A stretch of 14,351 bases of DNA, from contig CAIQLE010000122.1 in the NCBI GenBank assembly GCA_903872555.1, positions 1-14,351 on the forward strand, written 5' to 3'. Every line of letters begins with the position of its first letter. The stretch's first letter is position 1. This document shows positions 7,248 to 14,078 of the stretch, one piece after another. This DNA is from an uncultured bacterium (GTDB taxonomy: Bacteria > Pseudomonadota > Gammaproteobacteria > Burkholderiales > Burkholderiaceae_D). Under the pieces are notes generated by a model. That model made no database searches and had not been told where the DNA came from. It saw nothing but the letters and a program-made list of their open reading frames with translations. Position numbers and translations under genes: made by a program.

Positions 7248-8525
7248 TTAGCGCACGGGACGATAGAGCTTCACCATCTTGATGACTTGTTCCTGTACTT
7301 GCACGATTTCAATCACACAGTCGGCAATTTTCAGGCTGACGCTGGCTTCGGGAATTTCCTGCAAAGTTTCCAGCAGTAAGCCATTCAGCGTTTTAGGGCC
7401 ATCCAGTGGTAAATTCAGATTCAGACGCTTGTTCACATCGCGCAGTGAGGTTGAGCCTTCCAGTAGACATTCACCCTGCTTTTCCCAGTTAAACTGGTCC
7501 GCGCGCGTCGCACCGGGTGTTGAAGTCGTGAACTCACCCACCATCTCTTCAATAATGTCATCCAGCGTGACCAGACCCTGAACTTCACCGTATTCATCAA
7601 CGATGATAGCCAGCCTTTCCTGATTTTCCTGAAAATACTGTAATTGCGTAAAGAGATCGGTTTCCGGTGGGATGAAATAAGGTTCTGTCAGCAATTCACG
7701 AAAATGCTCGGCCGTGAGTTCATCTACCTGATTCAATAAAGCGATGGCCTTGCGTACATGCAGAATGCCGGCGATCTGATTGATTTCACCATCGTATACC
7801 AGCAGCTTATTGTGATAGCAGGTCGTGAGCTGATTTTTGATATCTTCGACAGCCACCGATAAATTTAAGGCTTCGATCTGTGCGCGCGGCGTCATCACAT
7901 CTTCGACCGTGACGTGTTCCAGATCAAACAGATTAAGCAAAATACTTTTGTGCTTGACGGGAATGAAATTGCCGCCTTCCAGCACCATGGAACGTAATTC
8001 CTCAGGTGAGAGACGCTGATCGCGCGCCTGACTGCCGGTGCGTATGCGTAGTAATTTCAGAATCCCACGCACAAATAAATTCACAAACCAAATGATCGGT
8101 CTTGCCGCCAGAATTAAAGGTTTGATGATGAAAGAAGCCGGCAGCGCAATGCGCTCAGGATAAGTGGCGCCTATCACCTTAGGCGTAATTTCAGCAAACA
8201 CGATCAGAAAGAAAGCCACTACCGCCGTGGCGATCGTGAGCACTTCTTCATTATTGCCAAATGCGGAAATAGCAATCGATGTCACCAGCGCTGTGACGAG
8301 GGCATTGATCAGGGTATTGGCGATCAGGATCAGCGACAGCATGCGATCCGTGTGATCCAGCAGCCATAAGGTGATGTGCGCCAGCTTGGAACCACGCCGC
8401 GCCAGATGTTTGACGCGATGGCGGTTCAGCGCCATCAGCGCAGTTTCGGAGATAGAAAAAAAGGCTGAGATGCAGGTCAGGACGACGAGTGACAGCAGCT
8501 GCACCCACAGGGGCACGGAATTCAT
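7248..8525 (-). CDS. CNNM/CorC-HlyC family membrane protein with CBS domains
   Basis: The 425-residue protein has an N-terminal CNNM (DUF21) membrane domain of about 190 residues with hydrophobic segments near residues 5-27, 60-85 and 93-115. Its motifs FFSISETALMALNRHR and FAEITPKVIGATYPERIALP are family signatures. Two CBS domains follow (about 205-330; VMTPRAQIEALNL, then IVDEYGEVQGLVTLDDIIEEMVGE), then a C-terminal CorC_HlyC domain. Relatives include E. coli CorB/YfjD and CNNM magnesium/sodium transporters, so divalent cation transport or efflux is the likely role. The haemolysin label is historical. The ATG has CGGAG four bases upstream. It precedes pilB on the same strand, a common order in Burkholderiales. 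Confidence 0.9.
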   Translation of the reverse strand: MNSVPLWVQLLSLVVLTCISAFFSISETALMALNRHRVKHLARRGSKLAHITLWLLDHTDRMLSLILIANTLINALVTALVTSIAISAFGNNEEVLTIATAVVAFFLIVFAEITPKVIGATYPERIALPASFIIKPLILAARPIIWFVNLFVRGILKLLRIRTGSQARDQRLSPEELRSMVLEGGNFIPVKHKSILLNLFDLEHVTVEDVMTPRAQIEALNLSVAVEDIKNQLTTCYHNKLLVYDGEINQIAGILHVRKAIALLNQVDELTAEHFRELLTEPYFIPPETDLFTQLQYFQENQERLAIIVDEYGEVQGLVTLDDIIEEMVGEFTTSTPGATRADQFNWEKQGECLLEGSTSLRDVNKRLNLNLPLDGPKTLNGLLLETLQEIPEASVSLKIADCVIEIVQVQEQVIKMVKLYRPVR

Positions 8526-8611
8526 GGAGCTCCGGAGAGAGAAATATTCATTGGAAGTATAGCTTTGGGGAGGCTGCTTATTTTATGGTCTGGGCAAATG
8601 ACAGATACTGG

Positions 8612-8959
8612 TTAAGCCTTCTTAAGAAAGCAGGCCTTCAGCATAAAATTCCCTGCATCCATTTTGCAGTCCACTTCGTGCCCATCGGAAGCATCGCCCA
8701 GCCTTATACTTTTTACCTTGGTGCCTTTTTTCAGCACCGTCGAAGAGCCTTTGACCTTCAGGTCTTTAATCAGAATCACCGCATCCCCATCTGCCAGGGG
8801 ATTGCCATTGGCATCCCGTACTATGCCATCGCTTTCCTGAGTGTCCTCTGCCGCCGCATTGACTGGCCATTCATGCGCGCAATCTGCGCAGATGTAATTG
8901 TCGCCATCCTGATAGGTGTTTTCCATAGAGCAGACGGGGCAGGCAGGGATATGGGACAT
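8612..8959 (-). CDS. phnA: PhnA-family zinc-ribbon protein
   Basis: The 115-residue protein has an N-terminal zinc ribbon with C7, C10, C24 and C27 (CPVC, then CADC). The C-terminal PhnA domain begins near residue 45 ([39 protein letters not shown]). Despite the name, this family (E. coli YjdM) is not shown to act in phosphonate breakdown and is distinct from the phosphonoacetate hydrolase also called PhnA; its function is unknown. The ATG has only a weak upstream GAAAG. It stands 54 bases from the RES toxin gene and 86 from the CorC-like gene, all on the minus strand. Family call confident, role not. Confidence 0.9.
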   Translation of the reverse strand: MSHIPACPVCSMENTYQDGDNYICADCAHEWPVNAAAEDTQESDGIVRDANGNPLADGDAVILIKDLKVKGSSTVLKKGTKVKSIRLGDASDGHEVDCKMDAGNFMLKACFLKKA

Positions 8960-9013
8960 AAAAGACTTTCGGGTACCGGTTTTAAGTTGATTGATTTGAA
9001 AAATAAGACAGGT

Positions 9014-9727
9014 TTACCAGTCGGCAGCAGAAAACTGCATAGATTCTGCATCGCGACGCCAGATGACATCATGTCGTGACACGCTCAAAAACCATGTTTG
9101 CATTTGTGCGTAGGGCTTTGCCTTCGCAAAGCCAGCCGGTGTCAGCAGTGCCAGACACCAGGCGGGCTGCGGATCCCTTATAGATTGGTAAACAATGCCA
9201 CCGACACTGGCCTCACGCACCACCCGGGCCAGCGCCTGAGTCGGCGTGTAATCTGTGCCGTGACGCCAGACTTTACCATCTGCCGCGAAAGGAGCCTTTC
9301 GAAGGTCCACCACGGTGGTCGCAATCTCGGCCCGAAATGCGGTATGTGCAACGGGTTCCAGTCTGATCAGATCTACCGCATCCATCAGAAATTTCCAGCG
9401 CCAGAAACCCAGTTCTGCACCTGCAGTCCGAACCGACTCTGCACCATAAAAGACGCCGGGATCGGTGCTGCTCCTGAAGCGCGATCCGTTTCGAAGCGGG
9501 TGATAGCGGAACGGTGTCGCAAGCAGATAGTCCAGTCGTTTTGAAATCTCAGGCTGCAGGGGTTTACTGGATTCAAGCATCAGCTCCAGAAGATTTTGCT
9601 CATCCCTGCTATCGACGAGCTTCATCGTCGCCGCGACATGCTGTGCTTCGACCATACGCCAGATTTTGCCGCGCCAGGATGTGGCCTCAGATGAGACCGC
9701 GTGAGGCGTCCAGGTAGTGAACGACAC
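9014..9727 (-). CDS. RES-domain NAD+ phosphorylase toxin
   Basis: The 237-residue protein matches RES-domain toxins, which kill or arrest cells by degrading NAD+. The residues that define the fold are present: R83/R85 (GSRFRSS), Y94 (VFYGAES), E105 (GAELGFWRW) and S182 (VGGIVYQSIRDP). The start is GTG at 9727: GGAAGGA lies about 7 bases upstream and the protein then begins SFTTWTP, as in relatives. This start is inside the antitoxin gene, giving a 41-base overlap in another frame. The antitoxin comes first, as is usual for Xre-RES pairs. Activity is inferred from family members such as MbcT and P. putida Res. Confidence 0.93.
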   Translation of the reverse strand: MSFTTWTPHAVSSEATSWRGKIWRMVEAQHVAATMKLVDSRDEQNLLELMLESSKPLQPEISKRLDYLLATPFRYHPLRNGSRFRSSTDPGVFYGAESVRTAGAELGFWRWKFLMDAVDLIRLEPVAHTAFRAEIATTVVDLRKAPFAADGKVWRHGTDYTPTQALARVVREASVGGIVYQSIRDPQPAWCLALLTPAGFAKAKPYAQMQTWFLSVSRHDVIWRRDAESMQFSAADW

Positions 9728-10067
9728 GAACCAGTCCTTCCGTTTGATGAATCAGGTCAATCGGGCGGGCATTCAGCCCGAGGTTATCGCTGTTGAGCCA
9801 TTTTTTGGCCGTCTGCTCATCGCCAACGATGGAGTCCAGCGAACGGAAAGCGCGCACAAACAGTAAAGCAAACTCCCATTCTTTGCGACTTTCATCCAGC
9901 TTGTAGTCGCCTTTGTAGAGGCGCGTGATCGTCGGCGCACTCAGGCCGAGAATTCTGGCGAGCAGGGAACGTGAAATATCGAGGCGATCAGCAGCCCGGG
10001 CTACCGCTTTGCTCAGAACGGCAGACGCATCTGGTTTGCTTGAAGTGGTGCTTGTATGGGAAACCAT
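9687..10067 (-). CDS. Xre/MbcA/ParS-type antitoxin of the RES pair
   Basis: The 126-residue protein has an Xre-like HTH at about residues 20-57 (ADRLDISRSLLARILGLSAPTITRLYKG). A C-terminal DUF2384 toxin-binding domain at about 70-125 contains FRSLDSIVGDEQTAKKWLNSDNLGLNARPIDLI and a terminal HYLDASRGLI that would occupy the toxin's active-site cleft in family structures. The ATG has AAAGGA five bases upstream. It overlaps the toxin by 41 bases. It likely represses its own promoter through the inverted repeat at 10081-10110. Confidence 0.93.
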   Translation of the reverse strand: MVSHTSTTSSKPDASAVLSKAVARAADRLDISRSLLARILGLSAPTITRLYKGDYKLDESRKEWEFALLFVRAFRSLDSIVGDEQTAKKWLNSDNLGLNARPIDLIHQTEGLVRVVHYLDASRGLI

Positions 10068-10080
10068 GCCGATCCTTTCC

Positions 10081-10110
10081 TCAGAAAATATAATACACGA
10101 ATATTTCTGA
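10081..10110 (-). promoter_or_regulatory. Inverted-repeat operator and AT-rich promoter of the Xre-RES operon
   Basis: An inverted repeat with 7-base arms (TCAGAAA at 10081-10087, TTTCTGA at 10104-10110) flanks 16 AT-rich bases, 14 bases upstream of the antitoxin start. On the minus strand the interior holds TATTAT and TATATT, either of which could be the -10; the -35 candidates are weak. The placement fits antitoxin autorepression. Confidence 0.55.
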
Positions 10111-10230
10111 AGGAATGGGGCTGTCAGGCGACTTTATCTGAATTTCTTATTTGGAAATGGCGTCGGATCATGCTCTTTTTCAATGTCACGCAGTGCTTGT
10201 CATTGAATTCAGCGCATAGCCCCGTACTAA

Positions 10231-10293
10231 GGCCTGAAAGTGGGGGTAATGCGGTGGTGCAGCTTGATAAGAAATCAGGCCGCATCACCGCAT
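10231..10293. repeat. Two interlaced inverted repeats downstream of the DUF1993 gene
   Basis: One repeat has 12-base arms, ATGCGGTGGTGC at 10249-10260 and GCATCACCGCAT at 10282-10293, with one mismatch that is a wobble pair in RNA and a 21-base loop. A second has perfect 7-base arms, GGCCTGA at 10231-10237 and TCAGGCC at 10275-10281; its right arm lies in the loop of the first. No T-run follows on either strand, so an intrinsic terminator is not supported. The rest of the 236-base gap 10068-10303 shows no convincing gene. Confidence 0.5.
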
Positions 10294-10303
10294 CCATCGC
10301 TGT

Positions 10304-10810
10304 TTAGGGGTTGCCTAAATAATCGCGTTTACCGATTTCAACGCCGTTGTGGCGCAGTATGTTGTACGCAGTCGTAGTGTGAAAGTAGATATTTGGGATG
10401 GCATGGCCTAATAAAAACTGCATGCCCTTGTAATGGGTTTCTTTGTCGCCACGCTTCGTCACGATATCTTTATCTTCCGTGCCGTCGATTTGTTCGGGCT
10501 TAAAGCTCTGGATATAAGCCACCGTTTTTGCAATCCGGGCTTTCAGTTCAGCAAAGCTTTGCTCATTGTCTTCGTAGACTGGGCTTTCTACACCGGCCAG
10601 TCTGGCAACCACGCCTTTGGCCGTATCGCTGGCAATTTGAATCTGGCGGGCAAAATTCAGCATGTCAGGAAACAAGCGAAATTGCGTCAAAACAGTAGGA
10701 TCAATTTTCTTGGCATCGGCATGGGTTTGTGCCTTGTCCAGAATATTCGACAAGTTATTCAACACATTCACAAGGCGTGGCACGCTGGCCTGATACATGG
10801 AGATAGTCAT
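10304..10810 (-). CDS. DUF1993 family protein
   Basis: The 168-residue protein matches DUF1993 (the N-terminus SMYQASVPRLVNVLNNLSNILDKA, then LFPDMLNFARQIQIASDTAKGVVARLAG, and the C-terminal GMQFLLGHAIPNIYFHTTTAYNILRHNGVEIGKRDYLG). The family is predicted to form a four-helix bundle related to DinB-type proteins. Histidines in HAIPNIYFHTTTAYNILRH could bind metal. No signal peptide or membrane segment is seen, so it is probably cytoplasmic. The biochemical function is unknown. The start is ATG with a weak ribosome binding site. It is a lone gene with a possible promoter and palindrome about 75-105 bases upstream. Confidence 0.88.
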   Translation of the reverse strand: MTISMYQASVPRLVNVLNNLSNILDKAQTHADAKKIDPTVLTQFRLFPDMLNFARQIQIASDTAKGVVARLAGVESPVYEDNEQSFAELKARIAKTVAYIQSFKPEQIDGTEDKDIVTKRGDKETHYKGMQFLLGHAIPNIYFHTTTAYNILRHNGVEIGKRDYLGNP

Positions 10811-10885
10811 AGTTCGCTTTCGTTGTTGATGAGGTCAATTTGATTGGCTTAGAAACGACGCCATAGGATGTATTACGAGTGCTGT

Positions 10886-10917
10886 ATTAAAAAAATTCTG
10901 TGACATACGTCATGTCA
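10886..10917 (-). promoter_or_regulatory. Candidate promoter with palindrome for the DUF1993 gene
   Basis: On the minus strand ATGACG (10913 to 10908) could be a -35 and TTTAAT (10891 to 10886) a -10, spaced 16 bases. An inverted repeat TGACAT / ATGTCA with a 5-base centre (10901-10917) overlaps the -35, the place for a repressor. The predicted transcript start is about 70 bases before the DUF1993 ATG. Promoter elements are imperfect, so this is tentative. Confidence 0.4.
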
Positions 10918-10923
10918 GCAAGG

Positions 10924-10938
10924 ACAGCCTTGGGCTGT
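10924..10938. repeat. Short perfect inverted repeat
   Basis: ACAGCC and GGCTGT face each other around TTG. No T-run follows closely on either strand. It lies 7 bases from the palindrome at 10901-10917, so it may belong to the same regulatory region. Confidence 0.4.
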
Positions 10939-10981
10939 ATGAGATAAAACTCAACAGAAATAGATTTTTTAAGAAAAAATT

Positions 10982-11057
10982 AATGCCAGATAAGCGGGAT
11001 CATCGATCATGGCATTGGAAAGATAGATCAGGGCTGAGTATAGCCTTGGCTCTATCT
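10982..11057. repeat. Two consecutive potential stem-loops
   Basis: The first pairs AATGCCA (10982-10988) with TGGCATT (11010-11016), with inner GATC/GATC around three bases (10998-11008). The second pairs AGATAGA (11021-11027) with TCTATCT (11051-11057), with inner GGCT/AGCC. The two are separated by four bases. They could be part of a small RNA, a long tag leader or protein-binding sites. No promoter or terminator has been tied to them. Confidence 0.4.
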
Positions 11058-11236
11058 GTTCGATGAAAATAGTCAATTTCACGCTTGCATCCTAGGTTCG
11101 TGAAGCGCCTGTCGAGAGGTGCCCGGCAGAAAAACGCTACAGTATCATTAAAGTGATATTTGTCATCGTATTTAGGATCGCAATCGCCTCAAGGCGGCTT
11201 GTTGACCTTAGTGTGAAAGCTTAATAAGGAAATCAG

Positions 11237-11803
11237 ATGAAGCGCTGCCCGTGGTGTGAAGGTTTTGATCTCTATCGCCAATATCATGATAAAGAATGGG
11301 GCGTGCCGATGAGAGATGATCGAGCCTTGTTTGAGCTTCTCATACTGGAAGGTGCGCAAGCCGGTCTTTCCTGGGCAACGATTCTCAAAAAGCGCGAGAC
11401 TTACAGGCAAGCTTTTGATCAGTTTGATCCGGGCAAGATGGCGCTCTACAAGGATAAAAAAGTGGCCGCATTACTCGCAGATCCTGGCATTGTACGAAAT
11501 CGTCTTAAGGTTGCCGCAGCGATTACGAATGCAAAAGCCTATCTTGCGCTTATAAAAGAAGGGCAATCCTTCAGTGATTTTTTATGGCACTTCGTAAACG
11601 GTAAAACGATTCAAAATAAACGTACTGATTTAAGCGAAATTCCTGTCACAAGCCCTGAATCGGAAGCGATGAGTAAAGCCTTGTTGAAATTGGGATTCAA
11701 ATTTGTAGGGCCAAGTATTTGTTATGCCTTTATGCAGGCTTCCGGCATGGTGAATGATCACCTGATTGCTTGCCATCGCTATGCAGAAGTAAAAAAACAC
11801 TGA
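11237..11803 (+). CDS. tag: DNA-3-methyladenine glycosylase I
   Basis: The 188-residue enzyme removes 3-methyladenine from alkylated DNA as the first step of base excision repair. The positions match E. coli Tag: zinc ligands C4, H17, H175 and C179, the recognition residues Y16, E38 and W46 (LILEGAQAGLSW), and a C-terminal NDHLIACHRY. Length equals the family's usual 185-195. AAGGA lies six bases upstream of the ATG. It is a lone plus-strand gene between minus-strand genes, diverging from DUF1993 and convergent with the cytochrome-porin gene. No Ada-type control is visible. Its third positions look more AT-rich than in the pil genes. Confidence 0.96.
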   Translation: MKRCPWCEGFDLYRQYHDKEWGVPMRDDRALFELLILEGAQAGLSWATILKKRETYRQAFDQFDPGKMALYKDKKVAALLADPGIVRNRLKVAAAITNAKAYLALIKEGQSFSDFLWHFVNGKTIQNKRTDLSEIPVTSPESEAMSKALLKLGFKFVGPSICYAFMQASGMVNDHLIACHRYAEVKKH

Positions 11804-11804
11804 C

Positions 11805-11827
11805 GCAACAGAGCATCATGGTGTTGC
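11805..11827. repeat. Inverted repeat just after tag
   Basis: GCAACA (11805-11810) and TGTTGC (11822-11827) flank 11 bases, which include CAT/ATG. It lies right after the tag stop and could end the transcript, but an A-rich rather than T-rich stretch follows on the plus strand, so an intrinsic terminator is not well supported. Confidence 0.35.
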
Positions 11828-11902
11828 ATGAAAAAATAGAAACAAGCTTACCGAAAACAAGGTGTATGATATTTTTGATGTTGAAGGCTGGTTCATACAA
11901 GA

Positions 11903-13225
11903 TTAAAAAAGTGTCCAGGCAAATAGCATCAGATTATTATTATCTGATGCGTTTCTTCCTGAGCCATCATAATTAGATTTCCCTCCATTGAATTTGTCAT
12001 ACATCGTATATTGCAATCCTAATCTTAATTGGGGTGACAAGATGCCTGAAGATGCCTGCTTTCCATAGGGCGTCCAGTCGAGTTGAATGCGAGATCCCTT
12101 AAAATTGGGTGAAGTGCCTGCATAGCCAGAGCCGTATACGATATTATCGCTAGAGCCTGCCAAGCCGAAGTGTTGCAGCGTAATGCCGTATGCATTCTTC
12201 CAGTAATATGAAGCAGAGATATTGTGCTCAAGATAATTAAGCCCGCTTTTTTGGGAATTTCCCAAGGCTAAAATATCCGCCATATTTCGATGTTCATAAA
12301 TCATATTTCCCAAAACAGCGACTGTCTTGGTATCAGAAATTTGCCACTGATAATGCAGATCAGTCGCAATGTCTGTGTAACCCACTTTCGCATAACTATT
12401 TCTGTCAGGCTGTATGTCAGCGCTAAAATAGGTCAGTCCACCGGATAATGAATGAGAGCCATAACTCTCGTGCCTGGCAAGTCTTGCATATAGAGACCCA
12501 TGAACAACGCCGGGATCGCCGTCTGCTGCCAGTCCCAGCTTGCTTTGAAAATGCTGTGAGATCGAACTATACGTTCCCAATTCGCCAAACCACTTGCCAT
12601 CGACCTGGGTATAGCCAGTCACCCCGATGACTCTCAGACTAAGCAATCCATCTAGCAGTGTTCCTTCACTGGGTGTTGGCGCTATGGCGGATGAAATAAA
12701 AGGAAAGCCCCAGGCTGGCAAAGCATTATAAGGATCGCTCATTCCGGGGTTGTTATTCAGCGTTGTGCCAGCGATGATGGTGTGCCCAAACCTAACGAAG
12801 GCATTTGCAAATCGAATTTCGGTTTGGTCGATAGAAGTTGATTTCGCAACCCCATCATAAGTGACTTGAGAAAAAATTCCTGCTTTCTGAGAAAGTTTCC
12901 CGGCTAAAAACAGCGAGGCTTGGTCCAGCGAGACTTGCTTGTTTTTTGAGGCTGCATCCGTGCCTGCGGCTGGCTTGGAGGTGTCAGTGTCTGAAGCGAT
13001 CAGCATGCCCGCAATAGGAATGCGGAATGCATCATCTTTTGAAAAAGTGTATCCGCTTAATTTAAAGTAAATGCCGAAATCAGTGAGATGTGGTCCAAAC
13101 CCGCCAACATGACAGGCAACGCATGCTAATCCTGTCTGGCGAGAAAAACTTGGAACGGCATTTGCAAAATTTGATACTAATGAACAACTTAAAAATATAA
13201 AAATAATTCTGCAAAAAATATTCAT
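11903..13225 (-). CDS. Secreted mono-heme cytochrome fused to a beta-barrel (Cyc2-like)
   Basis: The 440-residue precursor has a signal peptide of about 23 residues (hydrophobic core then ANA before VPSF). A single CVACH heme-binding motif is at residues 35-39, only about 12 residues into the mature protein, in the context SRQTGLACVACHVGGFGPHLTDFGIYFKLSGY. The remaining 370 residues are rich in alternating polar/hydrophobic strands (for example SLYARLARH, HNISASYYW, SRIQLDWTPYG, QLRLGLQYTMYD) with asparagine/glycine/serine turns. It ends in phenylalanine, the usual last residue of outer-membrane barrels. This fits the fused cytochrome-porin architecture of Cyc2 outer-membrane electron-transfer proteins. 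Substrate is unknown; iron oxidation is not implied by the sequence alone. Start ATG, poor ribosome binding site. No other electron-transfer gene is adjacent. Confidence 0.75.
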   Translation of the reverse strand: MNIFCRIIFIFLSCSLVSNFANAVPSFSRQTGLACVACHVGGFGPHLTDFGIYFKLSGYTFSKDDAFRIPIAGMLIASDTDTSKPAAGTDAASKNKQVSLDQASLFLAGKLSQKAGIFSQVTYDGVAKSTSIDQTEIRFANAFVRFGHTIIAGTTLNNNPGMSDPYNALPAWGFPFISSAIAPTPSEGTLLDGLLSLRVIGVTGYTQVDGKWFGELGTYSSISQHFQSKLGLAADGDPGVVHGSLYARLARHESYGSHSLSGGLTYFSADIQPDRNSYAKVGYTDIATDLHYQWQISDTKTVAVLGNMIYEHRNMADILALGNSQKSGLNYLEHNISASYYWKNAYGITLQHFGLAGSSDNIVYGSGYAGTSPNFKGSRIQLDWTPYGKQASSGILSPQLRLGLQYTMYDKFNGGKSNYDGSGRNASDNNNLMLFAWTLF

Positions 13226-13413
13226 GGGCTTTTTCTTGTTAATTATTTGCTGTTGCTATTTTCTTTTCGTTTTCAAAATAAAATTGTAATGTGTAAATTT
13301 TATTTTTGGTGAAGTGGGCGTTAATCCGAATGTGATTCGATGCTATTAAAAACCTGAATGGAATGGAGTGATTTGTTGTACGTCAACTTCGGTACTCAAT
13401 GGCAGAAAACACA
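13226..13413. other. AT-rich leader region of the cytochrome-porin gene
   Basis: This gap upstream of the minus-strand cytochrome-porin gene is very AT-rich. On the minus strand TACAAT could be a -10, with TTCACC 19 bases further upstream as a poor -35. A small inverted repeat CGAAT / ATTCG around GTG is at 13327-13339. No gene and no clear FNR-type site were seen. Confidence 0.35.
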
Positions 13414-13441
13414 AGCCCCCTGTCATTGCTGACAGGGGGCT
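13414..13441 (-). terminator. Strong intrinsic terminator-like hairpin after the DUF1348 gene
   Basis: Perfect 12-base arms, AGCCCCCTGTCA and TGACAGGGGGCT, enclose a four-base loop. On the minus strand the tail reads TGTGTTTTCT, moderately T-rich, 62 bases past the DUF1348 stop. On the plus strand no T-run follows, so it acts most likely on the minus strand. It would insulate the downstream cytochrome-porin gene from DUF1348 transcription. Confidence 0.75.
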
Positions 13442-13503
13442 GGGTTGAAGCTTACAGGGAGCAGTGCCTATCTGGCCGGAGTAGGGTCCGTGGCTTTAGT
13501 CGA

Positions 13504-13971
13504 TCAAAATCCCAAGGCGCTCAAGCTTGGATGGTCATCTGGGCGACGACCTAATGGCCAGAAAAATTTTCTGTCGGTTTCTTTGATCGGTTGATCATTA
13601 ATGCTGGCAAATCGTCTTGCCATCAGACCAAACTCATTAAATTCCCAATTTTCATTGCCATGTGAGCGGAACCAGTTTCCTGAATCGTCGTGCCACTCAT
13701 ACATAAACCTGACGGCAATGCGATTGTCAGTGAAGGCCCATAACTCTTTAATCAGTCGGTATTCGAGTTCCTTTTGCCATTTTCGGCACAAGAATTCATG
13801 GACTTCATCCCGACCCACAGGGAATTCACTTCGGTTTCTCCATAGGGTGTCAGGGGTATAGACCTGAATGACCCGATCCGGATCGCGAGAATTCCAGGCA
13901 TCTTCAGCAAGTCGTACCTTTTGAGTTGCAGAAGCATGATCGAAGGGAGGCAGTGGCGGACGAGATTCCAT
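13504..13971 (-). CDS. DUF1348 (NTF2-like/SnoaL superfamily) protein
   Basis: The 155-residue protein matches DUF1348, small NTF2-like alpha+beta proteins of unknown function. Signatures are [29 protein letters not shown] near the N-terminus, [21 protein letters not shown] in the middle, and [39 protein letters not shown], followed by a conserved [13 protein letters not shown] tail. No signal peptide is seen. NTF2-like folds often bind small hydrophobic ligands or act as enzymes, but no reaction can be assigned. The ATG lacks a clear Shine-Dalgarno sequence. It is followed by a strong terminator hairpin and preceded by the dps-like gene on the same strand. Confidence 0.9.
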   Translation of the reverse strand: MESRPPLPPFDHASATQKVRLAEDAWNSRDPDRVIQVYTPDTLWRNRSEFPVGRDEVHEFLCRKWQKELEYRLIKELWAFTDNRIAVRFMYEWHDDSGNWFRSHGNENWEFNEFGLMARRFASINDQPIKETDRKFFWPLGRRPDDHPSLSALGF

Positions 13972-14029
13972 GAGTATTTTTTCTTTTTGTTGTGAGGCAG
14001 GGTTGAGTGATCTGTCTGTAGTAAACCGT

Positions 14030-14063
14030 ACTGAGCCTTCTGTTTCGAATTTAAGGGCTCAGT
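14030..14063 (-). terminator. Hairpin after the dps-like gene, possible terminator
   Basis: Perfect 8-base arms ACTGAGCC (14030-14037) and GGCTCAGT (14056-14063) flank an 18-base loop, 15 bases past the dps-like stop. Two further pairs are possible with a wobble. The minus-strand tail is not T-rich, so termination is only a guess. Confidence 0.4.
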
Positions 14064-14078
14064 CGGTGAAGTGGTGAA

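Larger units (their letters stand above)
10811..11236. other. 426-base intergenic region between DUF1993 and tag
   Basis: No protein-coding gene is convincing here. Since the flanking genes diverge, it must hold promoters for both, and it contains several inverted repeats listed separately (10901-10917, 10924-10938, 10982-11057). Further short ones are TATCA/TGATA at 11143-11158 and CGCCT/AGGCG at 11185-11196. It appears AT-rich. It could hold a small RNA or operators; the sequence alone does not decide. Confidence 0.5.

Noticed and set aside
7248..8525. Haemolysin function for the CorC-HlyC protein
   Set aside because: The domain set is CNNM plus CBS plus CorC_HlyC, linked to cation transport; the haemolysin name is historical.
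8612..8959. Phosphonoacetate hydrolase function from the name PhnA
   Set aside because: The sequence is the small zinc-ribbon PhnA/YjdM family, unrelated to the hydrolase, and there are no phosphonate genes nearby.
10056..10307. Plus-strand 83-codon open frame across the gap after the Xre gene
   Set aside because: It begins inside the antitoxin gene on the other strand, has no ribosome site, and its protein resembles nothing known; the frame is most likely chance.
11189..11410. Minus-strand 73-codon open frame overlapping the start of tag
   Set aside because: Two thirds of it lie opposite well-supported tag coding sequence and it lacks family features.
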